DNA of 64,000 nucleotides from UBA1845 sp002338715 (lineage in GTDB: Bacteria; Planctomycetota; Phycisphaerae; UBA1845). The position numbers and the translations under genes were made by a program. Positions 1 to 10,029 of the stretch are shown one piece after another (position 1 is the stretch's first letter; each line of letters starts with the position of its first letter). Where the stretch lies: positions 1-64,000 of the forward strand of contig DAORAL010000011.1 in NCBI GenBank assembly GCA_035344155.1, given 5' to 3'. A model generated the notes under the pieces. That model did not search any database. It saw only the letters and a program-made list of their open reading frames with translations, and had not been told where the DNA came from.

Positions 1-149
1 CGCAACCCGAACAAGCGCCTAACATGCGCTACGCTTGGACTTAAGCCGCTCTAGCAACTTGGGAACCCCAGTTCAATTATGGATCGAATCTCACGCCAAT
101 CAATGAATGATCATAGTTGCTCAGCATTTCCCCACAGTACTCAATTTCT

Positions 150-1862
150 TCAGGCGGTCGCGAGCTTTTCTGCACGGGCGATGGCATCTTCGATGGACCC
201 GCACAGGTTTTCTTCGCCGATCATTTTGTCGAGGCCGGCGTTGGTCATGGCGACCAGTGGTTGTGCGTGAACGCCGGAGAGCACGAGGTTTATGCCGTCG
301 CGCTGGCACTTTTTGTACAGTTCCATCAACGCATGCAAGCCGGTGGCGTCGATGCACAGCACGCGGCGCATGCGCAGAATGAAGACGGCTGGCGGTCGTT
401 CAAATCCCGCGAGCGTGTCGCGCACCCGGTCCGCACTGCCGAAAAACAGCGGGCCAAACACCTCATACGCTTCGACGTTTGGCGGCAGCGCCGGAATATC
501 AGGCGGTGGATCTTCGCCATTGTCCGCAACGCCAAGCGATCCAACGCCCGACAGGTCGGCCATCCGCTTCATGAATAGAAACGAAGCCAGCACCATGCCC
601 ACCATGACGGCGATGGTGAGGTCGGTGAGAACGGTCAGTCCAAACGTCGTCAGCAGCACGATGATATCGCTGCGTGGTGAGCGGAGGATCCAACGAAAGT
701 GGTCGATCTCGCTCATGTTCCAAGCCACCATGAGCAGGACCGCAGCCAACGTCGCCAGCGGGATGGCTTTGGCTAGGGGGGCTGCGACGAGCAGGATCAA
801 CAGCAGCGTCACCGCGTGAACCATGCCCGAAATCGGCGAAACTGCACCGGCGCGAATGTTGGCTACGGTTCGAGCCAACGCTCCGGTCGCCGGGATGCCC
901 CAGAAGCATGATGTGGCCAGGTTGGCGATACCCTGACCGACAAGCTCGGTGTCGGATCGATGCCTCCGCCCGGTCATACCGTCGGCGACCACAGCGCTTA
1001 AGAGCGATTCGAGGGCACAGAGGATGGCGATGGTTGTTGCTTCCGGGATTAACTCTCGCATCAGCGCGGGGCTAAATGCCGGCAGGTGCGGGGCTGGCAG
1101 GGATCGCGGAATGCCGCCGAATCGATCGCCGATGGTGTCGGTGTTGATGCCGAACAGCGCGACGACGATTCCCGCAATGACGACCACGACAATCTGTCCG
1201 GGCAGTCGCGGCATGAATCGGCGGAGGATGATCAGAATCACCAGCGACCCGACACCGACCGCGACCGTCGATGGCTCCCAGGTTTTCCACGCGCTGGCGA
1301 GCACTTGAAGTTTGTGAATGAACTCCGGGGGAAGTGAGATCGAATTACCGCCGGCGTCGGTTGGGCGTAATCCGAAAAGGTCTTTGAGCTGGGTGGCTGC
1401 GATGACGACGGCGATCCCGCTCGTGAACCCGGTGGTCACCGGATAGGGGACGTATTTGATCAGGCGGCCAAACCCCGCGAGCCCCATGAGTACAAGGATA
1501 ACGCCGGCCATCGTCGTGGCGGTGGCGAGCCCGGAATAGCCGTGTTTCGAGGCGATCTGATAGACGATGACAATGAACGCGCCGGTTGGTCCGCCGATCT
1601 GGAAGCGGCTTCCACCCAAGGCTGAAATCAGGAAACCAGCCACGATCGCGGTGAATATTCCCAAAGCGGGGGCGGTGAGCGCGGGGTTAATCGCCTGCAG
1701 TTCTGCTGCGACCGTATCGGGAATGGAAGCGATGCCGAAAGCCATCGCCAATGGCAGAGCAATGATGCCGACAGTGATCCCTGAGATGATATCGCGACGA
1801 AGGTGCCCCAAACCGTAACCTTCACGGAGGCACAAGATCAACTTCGGTTCAATTCTCGCCAT
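150..1862 (-). CDS. SulP family anion transporter with C-terminal STAS domain
   Basis: This 570-residue protein has the SulP (SLC26) layout. About 11-12 hydrophobic segments fill residues 20-430, including the conserved first-helix region (GITVGIIALPLAMAFG) and the QIGGPTGAF stretch. A cytoplasmic STAS domain follows at about 455-560, recognisable from VFILRMRRVLCIDATGLHAL. SulP proteins move sulfate, bicarbonate or other inorganic anions, by proton or sodium symport or by exchange, and the STAS domain regulates them. The length is normal for the family. The substrate cannot be read from sequence, and no carbonic anhydrase or sulfur gene adjoins it. It stands alone on the minus strand, with about 190 bp separating it from the next gene upstream, so it probably has its own promoter. 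The family call is secure. Confidence 0.93.
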   Translation of the reverse strand: MARIEPKLILCLREGYGLGHLRRDIISGITVGIIALPLAMAFGIASIPDTVAAELQAINPALTAPALGIFTAIVAGFLISALGGSRFQIGGPTGAFIVIVYQIASKHGYSGLATATTMAGVILVLMGLAGFGRLIKYVPYPVTTGFTSGIAVVIAATQLKDLFGLRPTDAGGNSISLPPEFIHKLQVLASAWKTWEPSTVAVGVGSLVILIILRRFMPRLPGQIVVVVIAGIVVALFGINTDTIGDRFGGIPRSLPAPHLPAFSPALMRELIPEATTIAILCALESLLSAVVADGMTGRRHRSDTELVGQGIANLATSCFWGIPATGALARTVANIRAGAVSPISGMVHAVTLLLILLVAAPLAKAIPLATLAAVLLMVAWNMSEIDHFRWILRSPRSDIIVLLTTFGLTVLTDLTIAVMVGMVLASFLFMKRMADLSGVGSLGVADNGEDPPPDIPALPPNVEAYEVFGPLFFGSADRVRDTLAGFERPPAVFILRMRRVLCIDATGLHALMELYKKCQRDGINLVLSGVHAQPLVAMTNAGLDKMIGEENLCGSIEDAIARAEKLATA

Positions 1863-2056
1863 TCGGTCCCGGTCCTTGCAAACGTCGCAATTCTACAAGA
1901 ACCGAACCAAGTCAGCCACAAGCCCGTGCGGTCATTTTCGTGCGAAAAGGGGGTGAGAGTATCCGAAAGGCTTCGGGTCGTTTGTGTCCGCGACGTTGGG
2001 CAAACGCCACGATCCCATCAGCCGTTACCGCTTGTTCGATTTCGACGATGTCAGGA

Positions 2057-2770
2057 TTACCGGGTCCGCCGACAACCAACCAATGCCGCAGCGAACGCAA
2101 CGATCGCAAGCGTGGTTGGCTCCGGGTAAACGATTGTCATTGGCTGCGCACCCGTTCCATCGTCGTATCCGGCGAATCCGGCACCGATGTTGTATTGGCC
2201 GTTGTAGCCGTCGCCGTCTGGGTGAAACGAATAAGCTGAACCAACTGCTGTCCCCAAGTCTGGGGTCAGCGCGCTTGGCTGACGACGAATGTAGAACTGG
2301 TAGATAGAGACGGATGCAGAGAAGTTGAGGAATATGTTGAAAGATCCTAGAACTGTCGTGCCGACGCCAAAAACAGAATCTGAAAAACCACCGCCAGCAG
2401 CGAAGACGCCGCCGCCAACGTCTCCCGACGATCCGCCCGTAGTCCATCCAGGTATGGCGGTCGAGTAATTGTCCATATAAAGGTCGGGTTCAAAGCCCAA
2501 GTCGCCTTGCAAACCTGCCGCCGGATCTTCGGGCTCGGTGGTCAGTCCAAGCCAAACGCCACCGAGTCCATTGGCTGCGTCGTCAGCGTCCGTCGTCGTC
2601 CACAAGACTTCCACGGTGACACTGTCTCCCGCGACCAAAAAAGCGTTCGTGTCATCACTCGCAGCCGGCCCGATGAATCGCAAAGAGAGCTCAGCCGCGT
2701 TGGCCGACGTAGATACTGCCGCAAAAATCACGAGCGATGCGAGGATATTGCGTCGATTCGTTCGAGTCAT
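2057..2770 (-). CDS. PEP-CTERM sorted secreted protein
   Basis: This is a 237-residue exported protein. It begins with a basic n-region (MTRTNRR) and a hydrophobic stretch ending in a Sec-type site near STSANA. The mature part is acidic, Gly/Ser-rich and probably all-beta. It ends in a sorting tail: PEPTTL, a hydrophobic helix, then CRRTR. Such tails are processed by exosortase and are typical of extracellular-matrix or envelope proteins. The ATG at 2770 is preferred because an upstream in-frame start at 2827 would place 19 non-signal residues before the signal peptide. Nothing indicates the function of the mature domain. Its upstream region carries an AAGGT/CTCTCA motif pair also seen before two other PEP-CTERM genes here. 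Confidence 0.85.
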   Translation of the reverse strand: MTRTNRRNILASLVIFAAVSTSANAAELSLRFIGPAASDDTNAFLVAGDSVTVEVLWTTTDADDAANGLGGVWLGLTTEPEDPAAGLQGDLGFEPDLYMDNYSTAIPGWTTGGSSGDVGGGVFAAGGGFSDSVFGVGTTVLGSFNIFLNFSASVSIYQFYIRRQPSALTPDLGTAVGSAYSFHPDGDGYNGQYNIGAGFAGYDDGTGAQPMTIVYPEPTTLAIVAFAAALVGCRRTR

Positions 2771-2961
2771 GAGAGGAGCCTTTCGAAAAGGTAACTCGAC
2801 GGATTGGATTGATTGGGTACAGGCCAAGGTGTTGAGAGTCCACCTTACTCTCTAAAGCTTATCGACCAAGAAGTCGCCGTTCAACCCGGGAACGTGGGTT
2901 TTCGGTAGGGAAATGAGGATTGTTGTTGCAATAGACTGGTTGCTGGCGCGCGGACAAAACT

Positions 2962-4698
2962 TTAATTGTCTGCGGACTCAAGCGGTTCCAGCTTCTGAAC
3001 CAGGTATTGTGCGCTGCCCAACACGTGTCCATCGGGCAGGGCGTTGCAGGCCGTGTCCCACGCGTTGGCCGACTCGTCCAGGCCTAGCATATCTCTGCAC
3101 TTGCTGGCGATGTTTGGGAGGAAGGGGGCCATGATGGTTGTTAGCGTTCTTACCGTTTGCAGGCAGACGTTGACGGCTCTGCCGCAGGCTTCCATGTCGG
3201 TCTTTCGGGTTTGAAAGGGTTTGGTGTTGTCGAAGTACCCGTTGCCGGCGCGGGCGAGACTCATCATTTCTTCCTGGGCGAACTTAAAGCGGCACTCTTC
3301 GAGCGAGTCAGCCGTTCGTTTGGCGATGTCTTTGCACGCCTGCAACTGGTCGAGATCGATCTGCTCGCGATTACCGGCTGGCGGTACCTTCCCATCGAAG
3401 TACTTATGAGCGAAGGTCATCGTACGATTTACGAAGTTACCCAGGGCGGCTAACAGCTCGCCGTTGTTGCGCGTGATGAAGTCTTCGAACTCAAACGCAG
3501 ATCGCTGTTGTTCCGGAGCGATGGCCGTCAAATAGTAGCGAAGCGGATCGGGATCGTAGTCTTTAAGATAGTCTTCGATCCAGACAGCCGTCCCGCGCGA
3601 CTTGCTCATCTTCTCTTCTTCTTTGCCGGGCATCTTGAAGTTGACGAAAGCGTTGGCCACCACGTTATGCGGCAGCTGAAACTCACCCGCATCACCCTGC
3701 ACGTTGTTGCTGTCATGCGTCGCAAGCAGCATGGCCGGGAATGTGATCGCGTGGAATACGATGTTGTCTTCGCCAATGAAGTTGACGATTTTGCAATCGG
3801 GGTTTCGCCACCAGTTCTTATACGCGTCTTCGCCTTCGCCAAGTCGCTGGCATAGCTCCTCGGTAAATGAGATGTAGCCAATCGGTGCGTCGAACCAGAC
3901 GTACAACACCTTGCCCTCAGCATCGGGATCATCGAGCGGGACCGGAACGCCCCAACTCATGTCGCGCGTCATGGCGCGTTCGGGCAGGCCTTCGGCTTCG
4001 ATGCGCCCGAGCGACTGATTGATAACGATGTCGCGCCACCGGGCGCCGCCATCTCCGTTTTTCTTACTCCGAAGCCAATCGGCCAACGGTTGTTGAAGTT
4101 GGTCGAGTCGCAGGAACCAATGTGTGGTTTCGCGAAGCTCGGGCTTGGTGCCGGTCATCGTGCTGATCGGATCGATCAAGTCGGTCTGATCCAACGATCG
4201 TCCGCAGTTTTCACACTGATCGCCAAATGCACTGTCGGATTTGCAAGTGGGGCAGGTGCCTTTCACGTAGCGATCCGGCAGAAACTGCTTTGCCTCGACG
4301 TCGAACAACTGACTTGTGGTTCGCTTGGTGAAGTAGCCCTTGTCGTGAATCTTCATGAAGAACGCCTGGCTGAGGCGTTCGTGGGTTTTGACGAATGCCG
4401 GCTGATGCGTGCCGCCGAAAATGTCGAACTCGATGCCGAGACCCTTAAACGACTCCTGCTGCGAAGCGTTGTACTTGGCCGTCAATTCCTCGACGCTGAT
4501 CCCTTCTTCGCGGGCGCTTTTGAGGGCGGCGACACCGTTGTCATCGCTGCCGCAGATGAAGCGTACATTGTCGCCACGGGCGCGGAGGTACCGCACGTAG
4601 ATGTCGGCGGGCAGATACGCACCGGCGATGTGCCCGACGTGCAGGCGGTTGTTCGAGTAGGGCAGTCCGGACGTGACCAGAAATTGTCGATTGCTCAT
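2962..4698 (-). CDS. metG: Methionyl-tRNA synthetase
   Basis: This class I aminoacyl-tRNA synthetase charges tRNA-Met in the cytoplasm. The HIGH-type signature is HVGH at residues 20-23 and the KMSKS loop is at 363-367. One zinc knuckle with four cysteines (C149, C152, C162, C165) sits in the connective peptide. The catalytic Rossmann fold is followed by the alpha-helical anticodon-binding domain, which contains the WFDAPIGYI and NFIGEDN motifs. At 578 residues it lacks the C-terminal dimerisation/tRNA-binding domain that some homologues carry. It lies 32 bp downstream of the DUF4340 gene in the same direction, so it could be read from the ABC-module transcript, although its function is unrelated to that module. 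Confidence 0.97.
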   Translation of the reverse strand: MSNRQFLVTSGLPYSNNRLHVGHIAGAYLPADIYVRYLRARGDNVRFICGSDDNGVAALKSAREEGISVEELTAKYNASQQESFKGLGIEFDIFGGTHQPAFVKTHERLSQAFFMKIHDKGYFTKRTTSQLFDVEAKQFLPDRYVKGTCPTCKSDSAFGDQCENCGRSLDQTDLIDPISTMTGTKPELRETTHWFLRLDQLQQPLADWLRSKKNGDGGARWRDIVINQSLGRIEAEGLPERAMTRDMSWGVPVPLDDPDAEGKVLYVWFDAPIGYISFTEELCQRLGEGEDAYKNWWRNPDCKIVNFIGEDNIVFHAITFPAMLLATHDSNNVQGDAGEFQLPHNVVANAFVNFKMPGKEEEKMSKSRGTAVWIEDYLKDYDPDPLRYYLTAIAPEQQRSAFEFEDFITRNNGELLAALGNFVNRTMTFAHKYFDGKVPPAGNREQIDLDQLQACKDIAKRTADSLEECRFKFAQEEMMSLARAGNGYFDNTKPFQTRKTDMEACGRAVNVCLQTVRTLTTIMAPFLPNIASKCRDMLGLDESANAWDTACNALPDGHVLGSAQYLVQKLEPLESADN

Positions 4699-4730
4699 AG
4701 GGGGCCTCGTTGATTCGTTCGCCCGGCAGA

Positions 4731-7109
4731 CTAACCGCCCTGCGCGAATTCATCAACGTTGATGGCCACCTGCGTGATCGTCTCAGCCGGTACCGTGAAC
4801 ACGTCGCTGCTGCCTTCCGAAGCCGCGAAGTGATTGCCCTGGCTGTCGGTTTTCTCCGAGATAAACAGGGCGGGAAGCTCGCCGGCTGCCAAGGTGACGT
4901 TCAATCGGTAACGCGGTTCGTCCAATCCATAAACCGCAACATCCGGGGCGCCGTACTGCACGACACGGTTAATCGCCGCGTTCTTCACCCGCAGCACATA
5001 GTTCGCCACCTTGGCTTGGTCGAGCGGGACATCGGGTTCCTGGACGTAGAACCACTGGCCATCCTCCTTGCTGAGTCCAAGCGTCGAATCGCCATCGGTC
5101 ATCGTGACGGCTGACACGTCGTCGGCTTCAAAGGAGAAGATCTGCTTCTTGCGATACTCGGCGAGGAAGTCCGGCAGCAACGTGTCGGCGATGATGTAAA
5201 CGTATTCAGGTGTATCGACGCGCTGAACGTATACATGACCATTCGCCTGGCCGATCAGCAGTTCGTAGGTTTCTGCCGGCGGCTGGATTTTTTCGACGCG
5301 ATTGGTGCCATTGCTGTTGACGTCATCGGGCAGGACGCGATACGCCACCGGTGGGGTGATGGTGTAGGCGAAACGAACGGCTGGCTTGTCGAGACCATAC
5401 TTGGATCGATCGTCGCCATCCGCGAGATCCACGATGCTCATCGCCCGCAGATTTGAGAGCATGCTGAGCAGTCGCTGCAACTGTAACTCGTCGACCTGGC
5501 TTTGGACGGGGGCGGTCATCAACCACTGGTCATCGGTTTGCGTCAAGGTGACGGACATCGCCGGTTCCGATCCGCCCAGTGCGCCGGCAGTCCGCTCGAT
5601 GGTGATCGATTGGATGCGTTCCTTCGGTTGGGCGACAACGGTGGAATCGCGATAGACCGTTTCGCTGCGAAGCAGTTTGACGATGTCGGTGGTGTTGACC
5701 TTGGCGATGGTGTCGTTGGCGCGGATGTAGGTCAGTCGCTTGGATGCGCTGTCGGTGAGCGAGCCGATGGTCAGGGTGAGGTTGTCTTCGTCGTCGTCGA
5801 ACTTCAGCGCGACGACGCCTTTGGGATTATTGAATCCGAATTCCGCATCGTCGACGGATGCGCCGGCGATGAAGTTGACCGCTTTCAAATCCTTGATCGC
5901 GGTGAGGAGGCTATGGATTTCGACCCGGTCGGCCAGCGCTTGCGACTCGGCGAAACGCCAATCGGTCCCGCTGCGCTCGAATAGCGTGGTGACGCCGCCG
6001 TGGGTCAACGTGATCGACCGGGCGGTCGTGGTGTCGCGTTCGATGAAGCCGTTGTCACGCCATTCCTTGAGATTCGGTGCGAACGTGTCGGCGAGGTTCT
6101 TGGCCACCGTGCCAACGATCTTTTCATCGCCGCGACTTGCGTAGACTTTCGTGTCTTCGCCGATGGGGCTGACGCTGGATAAGCGAAGTACGAATTCGGA
6201 GATGACTTCCTTGGGTTCCGGAAGTGTTCCGTTTGAGTCTGCGTCGCTATCGGTCTTTGGAACTTCGAGTTTTGCGGAAGTCGCGATGATGGTGCGGGCG
6301 TTATCGTCCAGGCCGTAACGCGCCATATCGCTGACGTTGCCCGCGACCCATTTCTGCGCCCGAAGCGCGGCGAACGTGCTGCATACCTTGTTAATCTGAT
6401 CGGCGAGTCCCTTGGCCGGCGTGGGTTTTTCGAATCGCCACTCGGCGCCGGTCTTGGCCATCACGTATGTATCGATACCGCCGTCGGGATTGGGCTCGCG
6501 AACTTCCAGGCGAACGATCTGCCCGGTTTCGACATCGAACATCTTCTGATCCCGATAAGCCAGTGCCTCGTCCTTGAGCAAACTCTTGAGCGCCGCGTTC
6601 ACCCGGTAGATGGTCGGATCGTCGTCGAGCGACACATATGCTTCGCGACTTCCCTCGTCTCGGCCAACATGCACGCGAACGATTTTATCGTCGGCGTTGG
6701 TCAAGGTGATTGTCGCGTGGGGTGGTTGAAGTCCGCAGCTTTCGGCTGTGACGGAACCCGTTGATCCGTCGTGTTTGCTGGTGTATTCGAGCTTCTTTAG
6801 CTGCGAGGCAATCGTTTCGACCTGCCACTTTTGAACGGCGAATTCGTAAGGTGACGTCATCGCCCAGGTGGCGTCATCTTCGCTTTCACCTTCAGCCTTT
6901 ACAAACGTCCAGCTTGGTTCATCTGCTTTCGATACTTCGATACGAACTGTGTCGCCGAAATCGTCGTCGATCAGCTTTTCGAGTTCGACTTTTGCCGTGT
7001 TCGCCGACGGTTTCTCCGGTGCGGTGATCTTCTCTTCGGGCAATGCGAAGATGAGAACCGCAACGATCGCGACGAGGACAAACAGGATTCCCGTGGTTTT
7101 GAAATTCAT
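4731..7109 (-). CDS. DUF4340 domain-containing membrane-anchored protein
   Basis: This 792-residue protein has one N-terminal transmembrane helix (about residues 7-25) followed by a large extracytoplasmic region. That region is built from repeated beta-rich DUF4340 units with recurring elements such as TIYRVNAALKSLL, KVNTTDIVKLL and YGLDEPRYRL. The family has no known enzymatic activity. In many bacteria it is encoded directly after GldG-like and ABC permease genes, as here, where the gap to the GldG-like gene is only 6 bp. That suggests an accessory envelope component of the ABC module. The internal repeats (roughly residues 30-250, 330-480 and 490-790) make it about twice as long as a single-unit homologue. 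The family call is firm and the role is inferred from context. Confidence 0.88.
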   Translation of the reverse strand: MNFKTTGILFVLVAIVAVLIFALPEEKITAPEKPSANTAKVELEKLIDDDFGDTVRIEVSKADEPSWTFVKAEGESEDDATWAMTSPYEFAVQKWQVETIASQLKKLEYTSKHDGSTGSVTAESCGLQPPHATITLTNADDKIVRVHVGRDEGSREAYVSLDDDPTIYRVNAALKSLLKDEALAYRDQKMFDVETGQIVRLEVREPNPDGGIDTYVMAKTGAEWRFEKPTPAKGLADQINKVCSTFAALRAQKWVAGNVSDMARYGLDDNARTIIATSAKLEVPKTDSDADSNGTLPEPKEVISEFVLRLSSVSPIGEDTKVYASRGDEKIVGTVAKNLADTFAPNLKEWRDNGFIERDTTTARSITLTHGGVTTLFERSGTDWRFAESQALADRVEIHSLLTAIKDLKAVNFIAGASVDDAEFGFNNPKGVVALKFDDDEDNLTLTIGSLTDSASKRLTYIRANDTIAKVNTTDIVKLLRSETVYRDSTVVAQPKERIQSITIERTAGALGGSEPAMSVTLTQTDDQWLMTAPVQSQVDELQLQRLLSMLSNLRAMSIVDLADGDDRSKYGLDKPAVRFAYTITPPVAYRVLPDDVNSNGTNRVEKIQPPAETYELLIGQANGHVYVQRVDTPEYVYIIADTLLPDFLAEYRKKQIFSFEADDVSAVTMTDGDSTLGLSKEDGQWFYVQEPDVPLDQAKVANYVLRVKNAAINRVVQYGAPDVAVYGLDEPRYRLNVTLAAGELPALFISEKTDSQGNHFAASEGSSDVFTVPAETITQVAINVDEFAQGG

Positions 7110-7115
7110 TGATGC

Positions 7116-9242
7116 CTATCTCCGCCTCGCGAAGTAAACGCCCAAGCCGCAGATCGCAGCGAGCAGCGGCCAAACCGCCGTGGCAAAGACCTGGACAGCC
7201 AGCGTCGACGACGCGCCTTTTTTGATATTGAGCGTTGAATAGTCAATCGGTGAACCGAGGTTCATCCACTCGGCGTTGTCATTCAGCCAATGCAGTGCGT
7301 TGATGAATAGCGTCGGGTTTCCCGGATTGACCGGAATCACCGAGAGGCCTTGCGGTGTCGCGGCCAACTGTCGGGCTTGGGCGACCCGGTCGGTGGCGAA
7401 CTGCGTCGAATTGATTACGACGATTTTTCCATCGCCCTTTTCTGCGGTGGCTCCGAAAAGGAACTCACCCTGGAAGTCACCGTCGGCGGGAACGATGTAC
7501 TCGTTGGCCTGCTGATTGAAATAGGTCTGAATGTCGCTAATGCTCCAAATCGAATCTGAACGTTCCATCCAGACGAGTTTGTTGTGCGTCACACCTTCGG
7601 GCCCGTCAGTGAAGCTGATCGGGGAGACGAGTGGAAACATCGTTCGCATCGCCGAAAGGCTATTGGTAATTGGGTGGTCGCTGAACGCCGCGTCGAGCAT
7701 CTTGAGCGGGTCGCGGATGAAACGGTACTTGCCGGGTTCAACCGGTTCGATGAACAAAAGCACCCGGTCGTCGTCGGCTTCAATGCCCCACGTGTCCTTT
7801 AAATATTCGGCGTATTCGTTTGGGGCGGGCGCTCCCATGGCCGCTGGCATGAACCCGCCCAGGAAAAGTGCCCTGGGAGAATCGCCCATGGCTTTCTTGA
7901 GGGCAGTCAGCTTGTCGGGCGTGAACACCGGGTCTTGCGGTCCTTGCTGAAAGGGATTGGGGCGCGGTTGAGTTGGGCGATCGACGACATAGATCGTGCG
8001 CGACGGCGCCGGGTCCATTGCGGGCGGTTCACTGCTCGTAGCCAGGTCCCATTCGTAGACATCGAAACTCGCGTCTTCAAGTTGCGCCCGCATCTGTACA
8101 TAACTGCCTGCCTCTTGGCGCATCATTGGGTTCCCCGAGGCGATCATCGGACCCCCACCATGTCGCACGAACACGACGGCTGGCTTGACGTTTTGCGTCA
8201 GGTGCAGGATCGCAGACGTCACCGTCTGCTCACCATGAAACGTTCGTTCCTCGAAACCAGCGCCGCCGGATTCCGGATTGACGGGCGGCCAAACTTTGTA
8301 GAAGGGGATGACCTCGGCTTTCTCTTCGGTCTCGACGAGAATCGGATTCGAGGTCGCGCCCGCAAGGTCCCGAACGATCTGATCGATGTCCAGCGCAGGA
8401 AGTTCGCCGATCGCGGCTTCCTGGGCCTTCAAGTCCTCGACCAGCGACCCGTATCGCGAACCGGCGTCAACGAAAAATTGCAGAACATTGGGCGGGAACC
8501 CATCCGATCGCTGTGAGACCTGCGACCCGACCGCGATGATGTTCTCCAGAATCTTGCTGATATTTGAATAGGTCTGACGCAGGCGGGAAGTCGCCGCGCC
8601 GTGCGCGGGAACATCGGACGCCAGCGAGTCTTTGATCTGCTGACTGGCTGCTTTAACGTCGCGTTCGAAGTCGTCGAAGAGACCCTTCACTTGCCCGGTG
8701 AGCTGGGCGGCCATTCCGTCTAGATCGCGAAACGTCTGGAGTTGCTGCTGCTCCTCGCTGAGGAGTGTTGTGATTCGTTCAGCGAATTCACTTTGGAATC
8801 GCTCAATGATCTCAATGTGACCCGCCGCTTGCTCCTTGTAGCGCGATCGACTGGCGAGGCGTTTGAATAGTGCGGTTCGTTCTTCGTGATCTTGAAGCGG
8901 ATTGATCGCAATGAATTCGACCTTGCTGCGATTGCTCACGCTGTAGAGTTCGAGCAGATCGTTGACAGCCGACCGATAGCGATCTTGATCTTTGTCTTCG
9001 ATGTCTGTCTTGAAATACAGGCTCGTTAACGTGATTTTCTGATCGAGGCCCTTAAGCAACGTCTCGGTCGGTTCGGTCAGGCTGTTGATGCCCGACGACG
9101 TGACGTCCACGCGTCCAAGCCGCGTCATCGCCAGCCATTGCAGGCCGGCTGCCAATGCGACCGCCAACACGACCATCAGCACCACGTTGAGCCCGACGAG
9201 GACGTTTGATTTCTGCGTATTCTGATCAGCCGTTACCGCCAT
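7116..9242 (-). CDS. GldG-like ABC transporter auxiliary protein
   Basis: This 708-residue protein has an N-terminal membrane helix (about 18-40), a long extracytoplasmic domain and a C-terminal membrane helix followed by ARRR. This is the architecture of GldG-family auxiliary components of ABC systems. The central region resembles the family's 'ABC-type uncharacterised transport system' domain, with the segment VVFVRHGGGPMIASG. A helical, Gln-rich insertion lies around residues 130-260. Its ATG overlaps the stop of the permease gene (9233-9242), so translation is probably coupled. Gld proteins are named for Bacteroidota gliding, but homologues are widespread in non-gliding bacteria, so motility should not be assumed. 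The substrate is unknown. Confidence 0.87.
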   Translation of the reverse strand: MAVTADQNTQKSNVLVGLNVVLMVVLAVALAAGLQWLAMTRLGRVDVTSSGINSLTEPTETLLKGLDQKITLTSLYFKTDIEDKDQDRYRSAVNDLLELYSVSNRSKVEFIAINPLQDHEERTALFKRLASRSRYKEQAAGHIEIIERFQSEFAERITTLLSEEQQQLQTFRDLDGMAAQLTGQVKGLFDDFERDVKAASQQIKDSLASDVPAHGAATSRLRQTYSNISKILENIIAVGSQVSQRSDGFPPNVLQFFVDAGSRYGSLVEDLKAQEAAIGELPALDIDQIVRDLAGATSNPILVETEEKAEVIPFYKVWPPVNPESGGAGFEERTFHGEQTVTSAILHLTQNVKPAVVFVRHGGGPMIASGNPMMRQEAGSYVQMRAQLEDASFDVYEWDLATSSEPPAMDPAPSRTIYVVDRPTQPRPNPFQQGPQDPVFTPDKLTALKKAMGDSPRALFLGGFMPAAMGAPAPNEYAEYLKDTWGIEADDDRVLLFIEPVEPGKYRFIRDPLKMLDAAFSDHPITNSLSAMRTMFPLVSPISFTDGPEGVTHNKLVWMERSDSIWSISDIQTYFNQQANEYIVPADGDFQGEFLFGATAEKGDGKIVVINSTQFATDRVAQARQLAATPQGLSVIPVNPGNPTLFINALHWLNDNAEWMNLGSPIDYSTLNIKKGASSTLAVQVFATAVWPLLAAICGLGVYFARRR

Positions 9243-9949
9243 CGTCTTGACTCCAGCACTTTGACCGTCAGGAAAAGGAACAGCCCCGTCGACGTGACGA
9301 AGAACACGATGTCATTGCCGTCAAGCAGTCCGCGGGTGAATCCGTTGAAATGCTCGCGGATCGAAAGTTGACGCAAGGTGAGCTTCAACGCGCCACTGGC
9401 CAGCATCGCCAGATAGTCCGAAAGGAACGTAAAGACCAAGAGAAGCACCATGCTGCTGACAGCCGCGATGATCTGGTTGCCGGTGCATGCGCTAAAGAAA
9501 AGTCCGACCGAAAGATAAAGCGCTCCGAGCAGAAGCATGCCCAGGTAGGTCGAAGCGGTCATGCCCCAATCGAGTCGGCCATAGGCGCTGACGATGAATG
9601 CATAAAGCAGCGTGGTCGCAAGCATCACGATGAAAAAGACCAGCACGCCGAGAAACTTTCCGATGACGACGTCGGTCTCGCCGATCGGTGCGGTCATCAG
9701 CGTTTCGATGGTTCCCGTTCGGTATTCGTCGCTCAAAAGCCGCATGGTCAAAACCGGCAAGAAGAGCACGAACACAACCGGCATCAGGTTGGCGAGCCCT
9801 TCGAGCGAGGCCTGGTTGCCCGGTTGAAATGTCGTCGCGGTGAAGAAGATTCCCAATAGAATCAGGTATATCGTCAACACCGCGTACGCGATCGGGCTGT
9901 AGAAAAACGCGCCCAATTCTCGCTGCATCACTGGCGAAACGTTTCGCAT
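9233..9949 (-). CDS. ABC-2 type permease, GldF-like
   Basis: This is a 238-residue polytopic membrane protein with six hydrophobic segments. It carries the ABC-2 permease signature around MRLLSDEYRTGTIETLMTAP, followed by the loop that contacts the ATPase. The ATG at 9949 (MRNVSPVMQREL) is chosen because the open frame upstream encodes about 80 polar, low-complexity residues inconsistent with the family. The 3' end overlaps the GldG-like gene by 10 bp, and the ATPase gene lies about 80 bp upstream. Together with the ATPase it should form the transmembrane pore of an exporter-type ABC complex. The exported molecule cannot be predicted. Confidence 0.9.
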   Translation of the reverse strand: MRNVSPVMQRELGAFFYSPIAYAVLTIYLILLGIFFTATTFQPGNQASLEGLANLMPVVFVLFLPVLTMRLLSDEYRTGTIETLMTAPIGETDVVIGKFLGVLVFFIVMLATTLLYAFIVSAYGRLDWGMTASTYLGMLLLGALYLSVGLFFSACTGNQIIAAVSSMVLLLVFTFLSDYLAMLASGALKLTLRQLSIREHFNGFTRGLLDGNDIVFFVTSTGLFLFLTVKVLESRRWR

Positions 9950-10029
9950 GGTTGGCTGTTCACTCCTAAAACGTATCGTAACCGCAGATGGACCGAGCCG
10001 AATCTTGTCGGCGGCGGGCGAAATGCGAC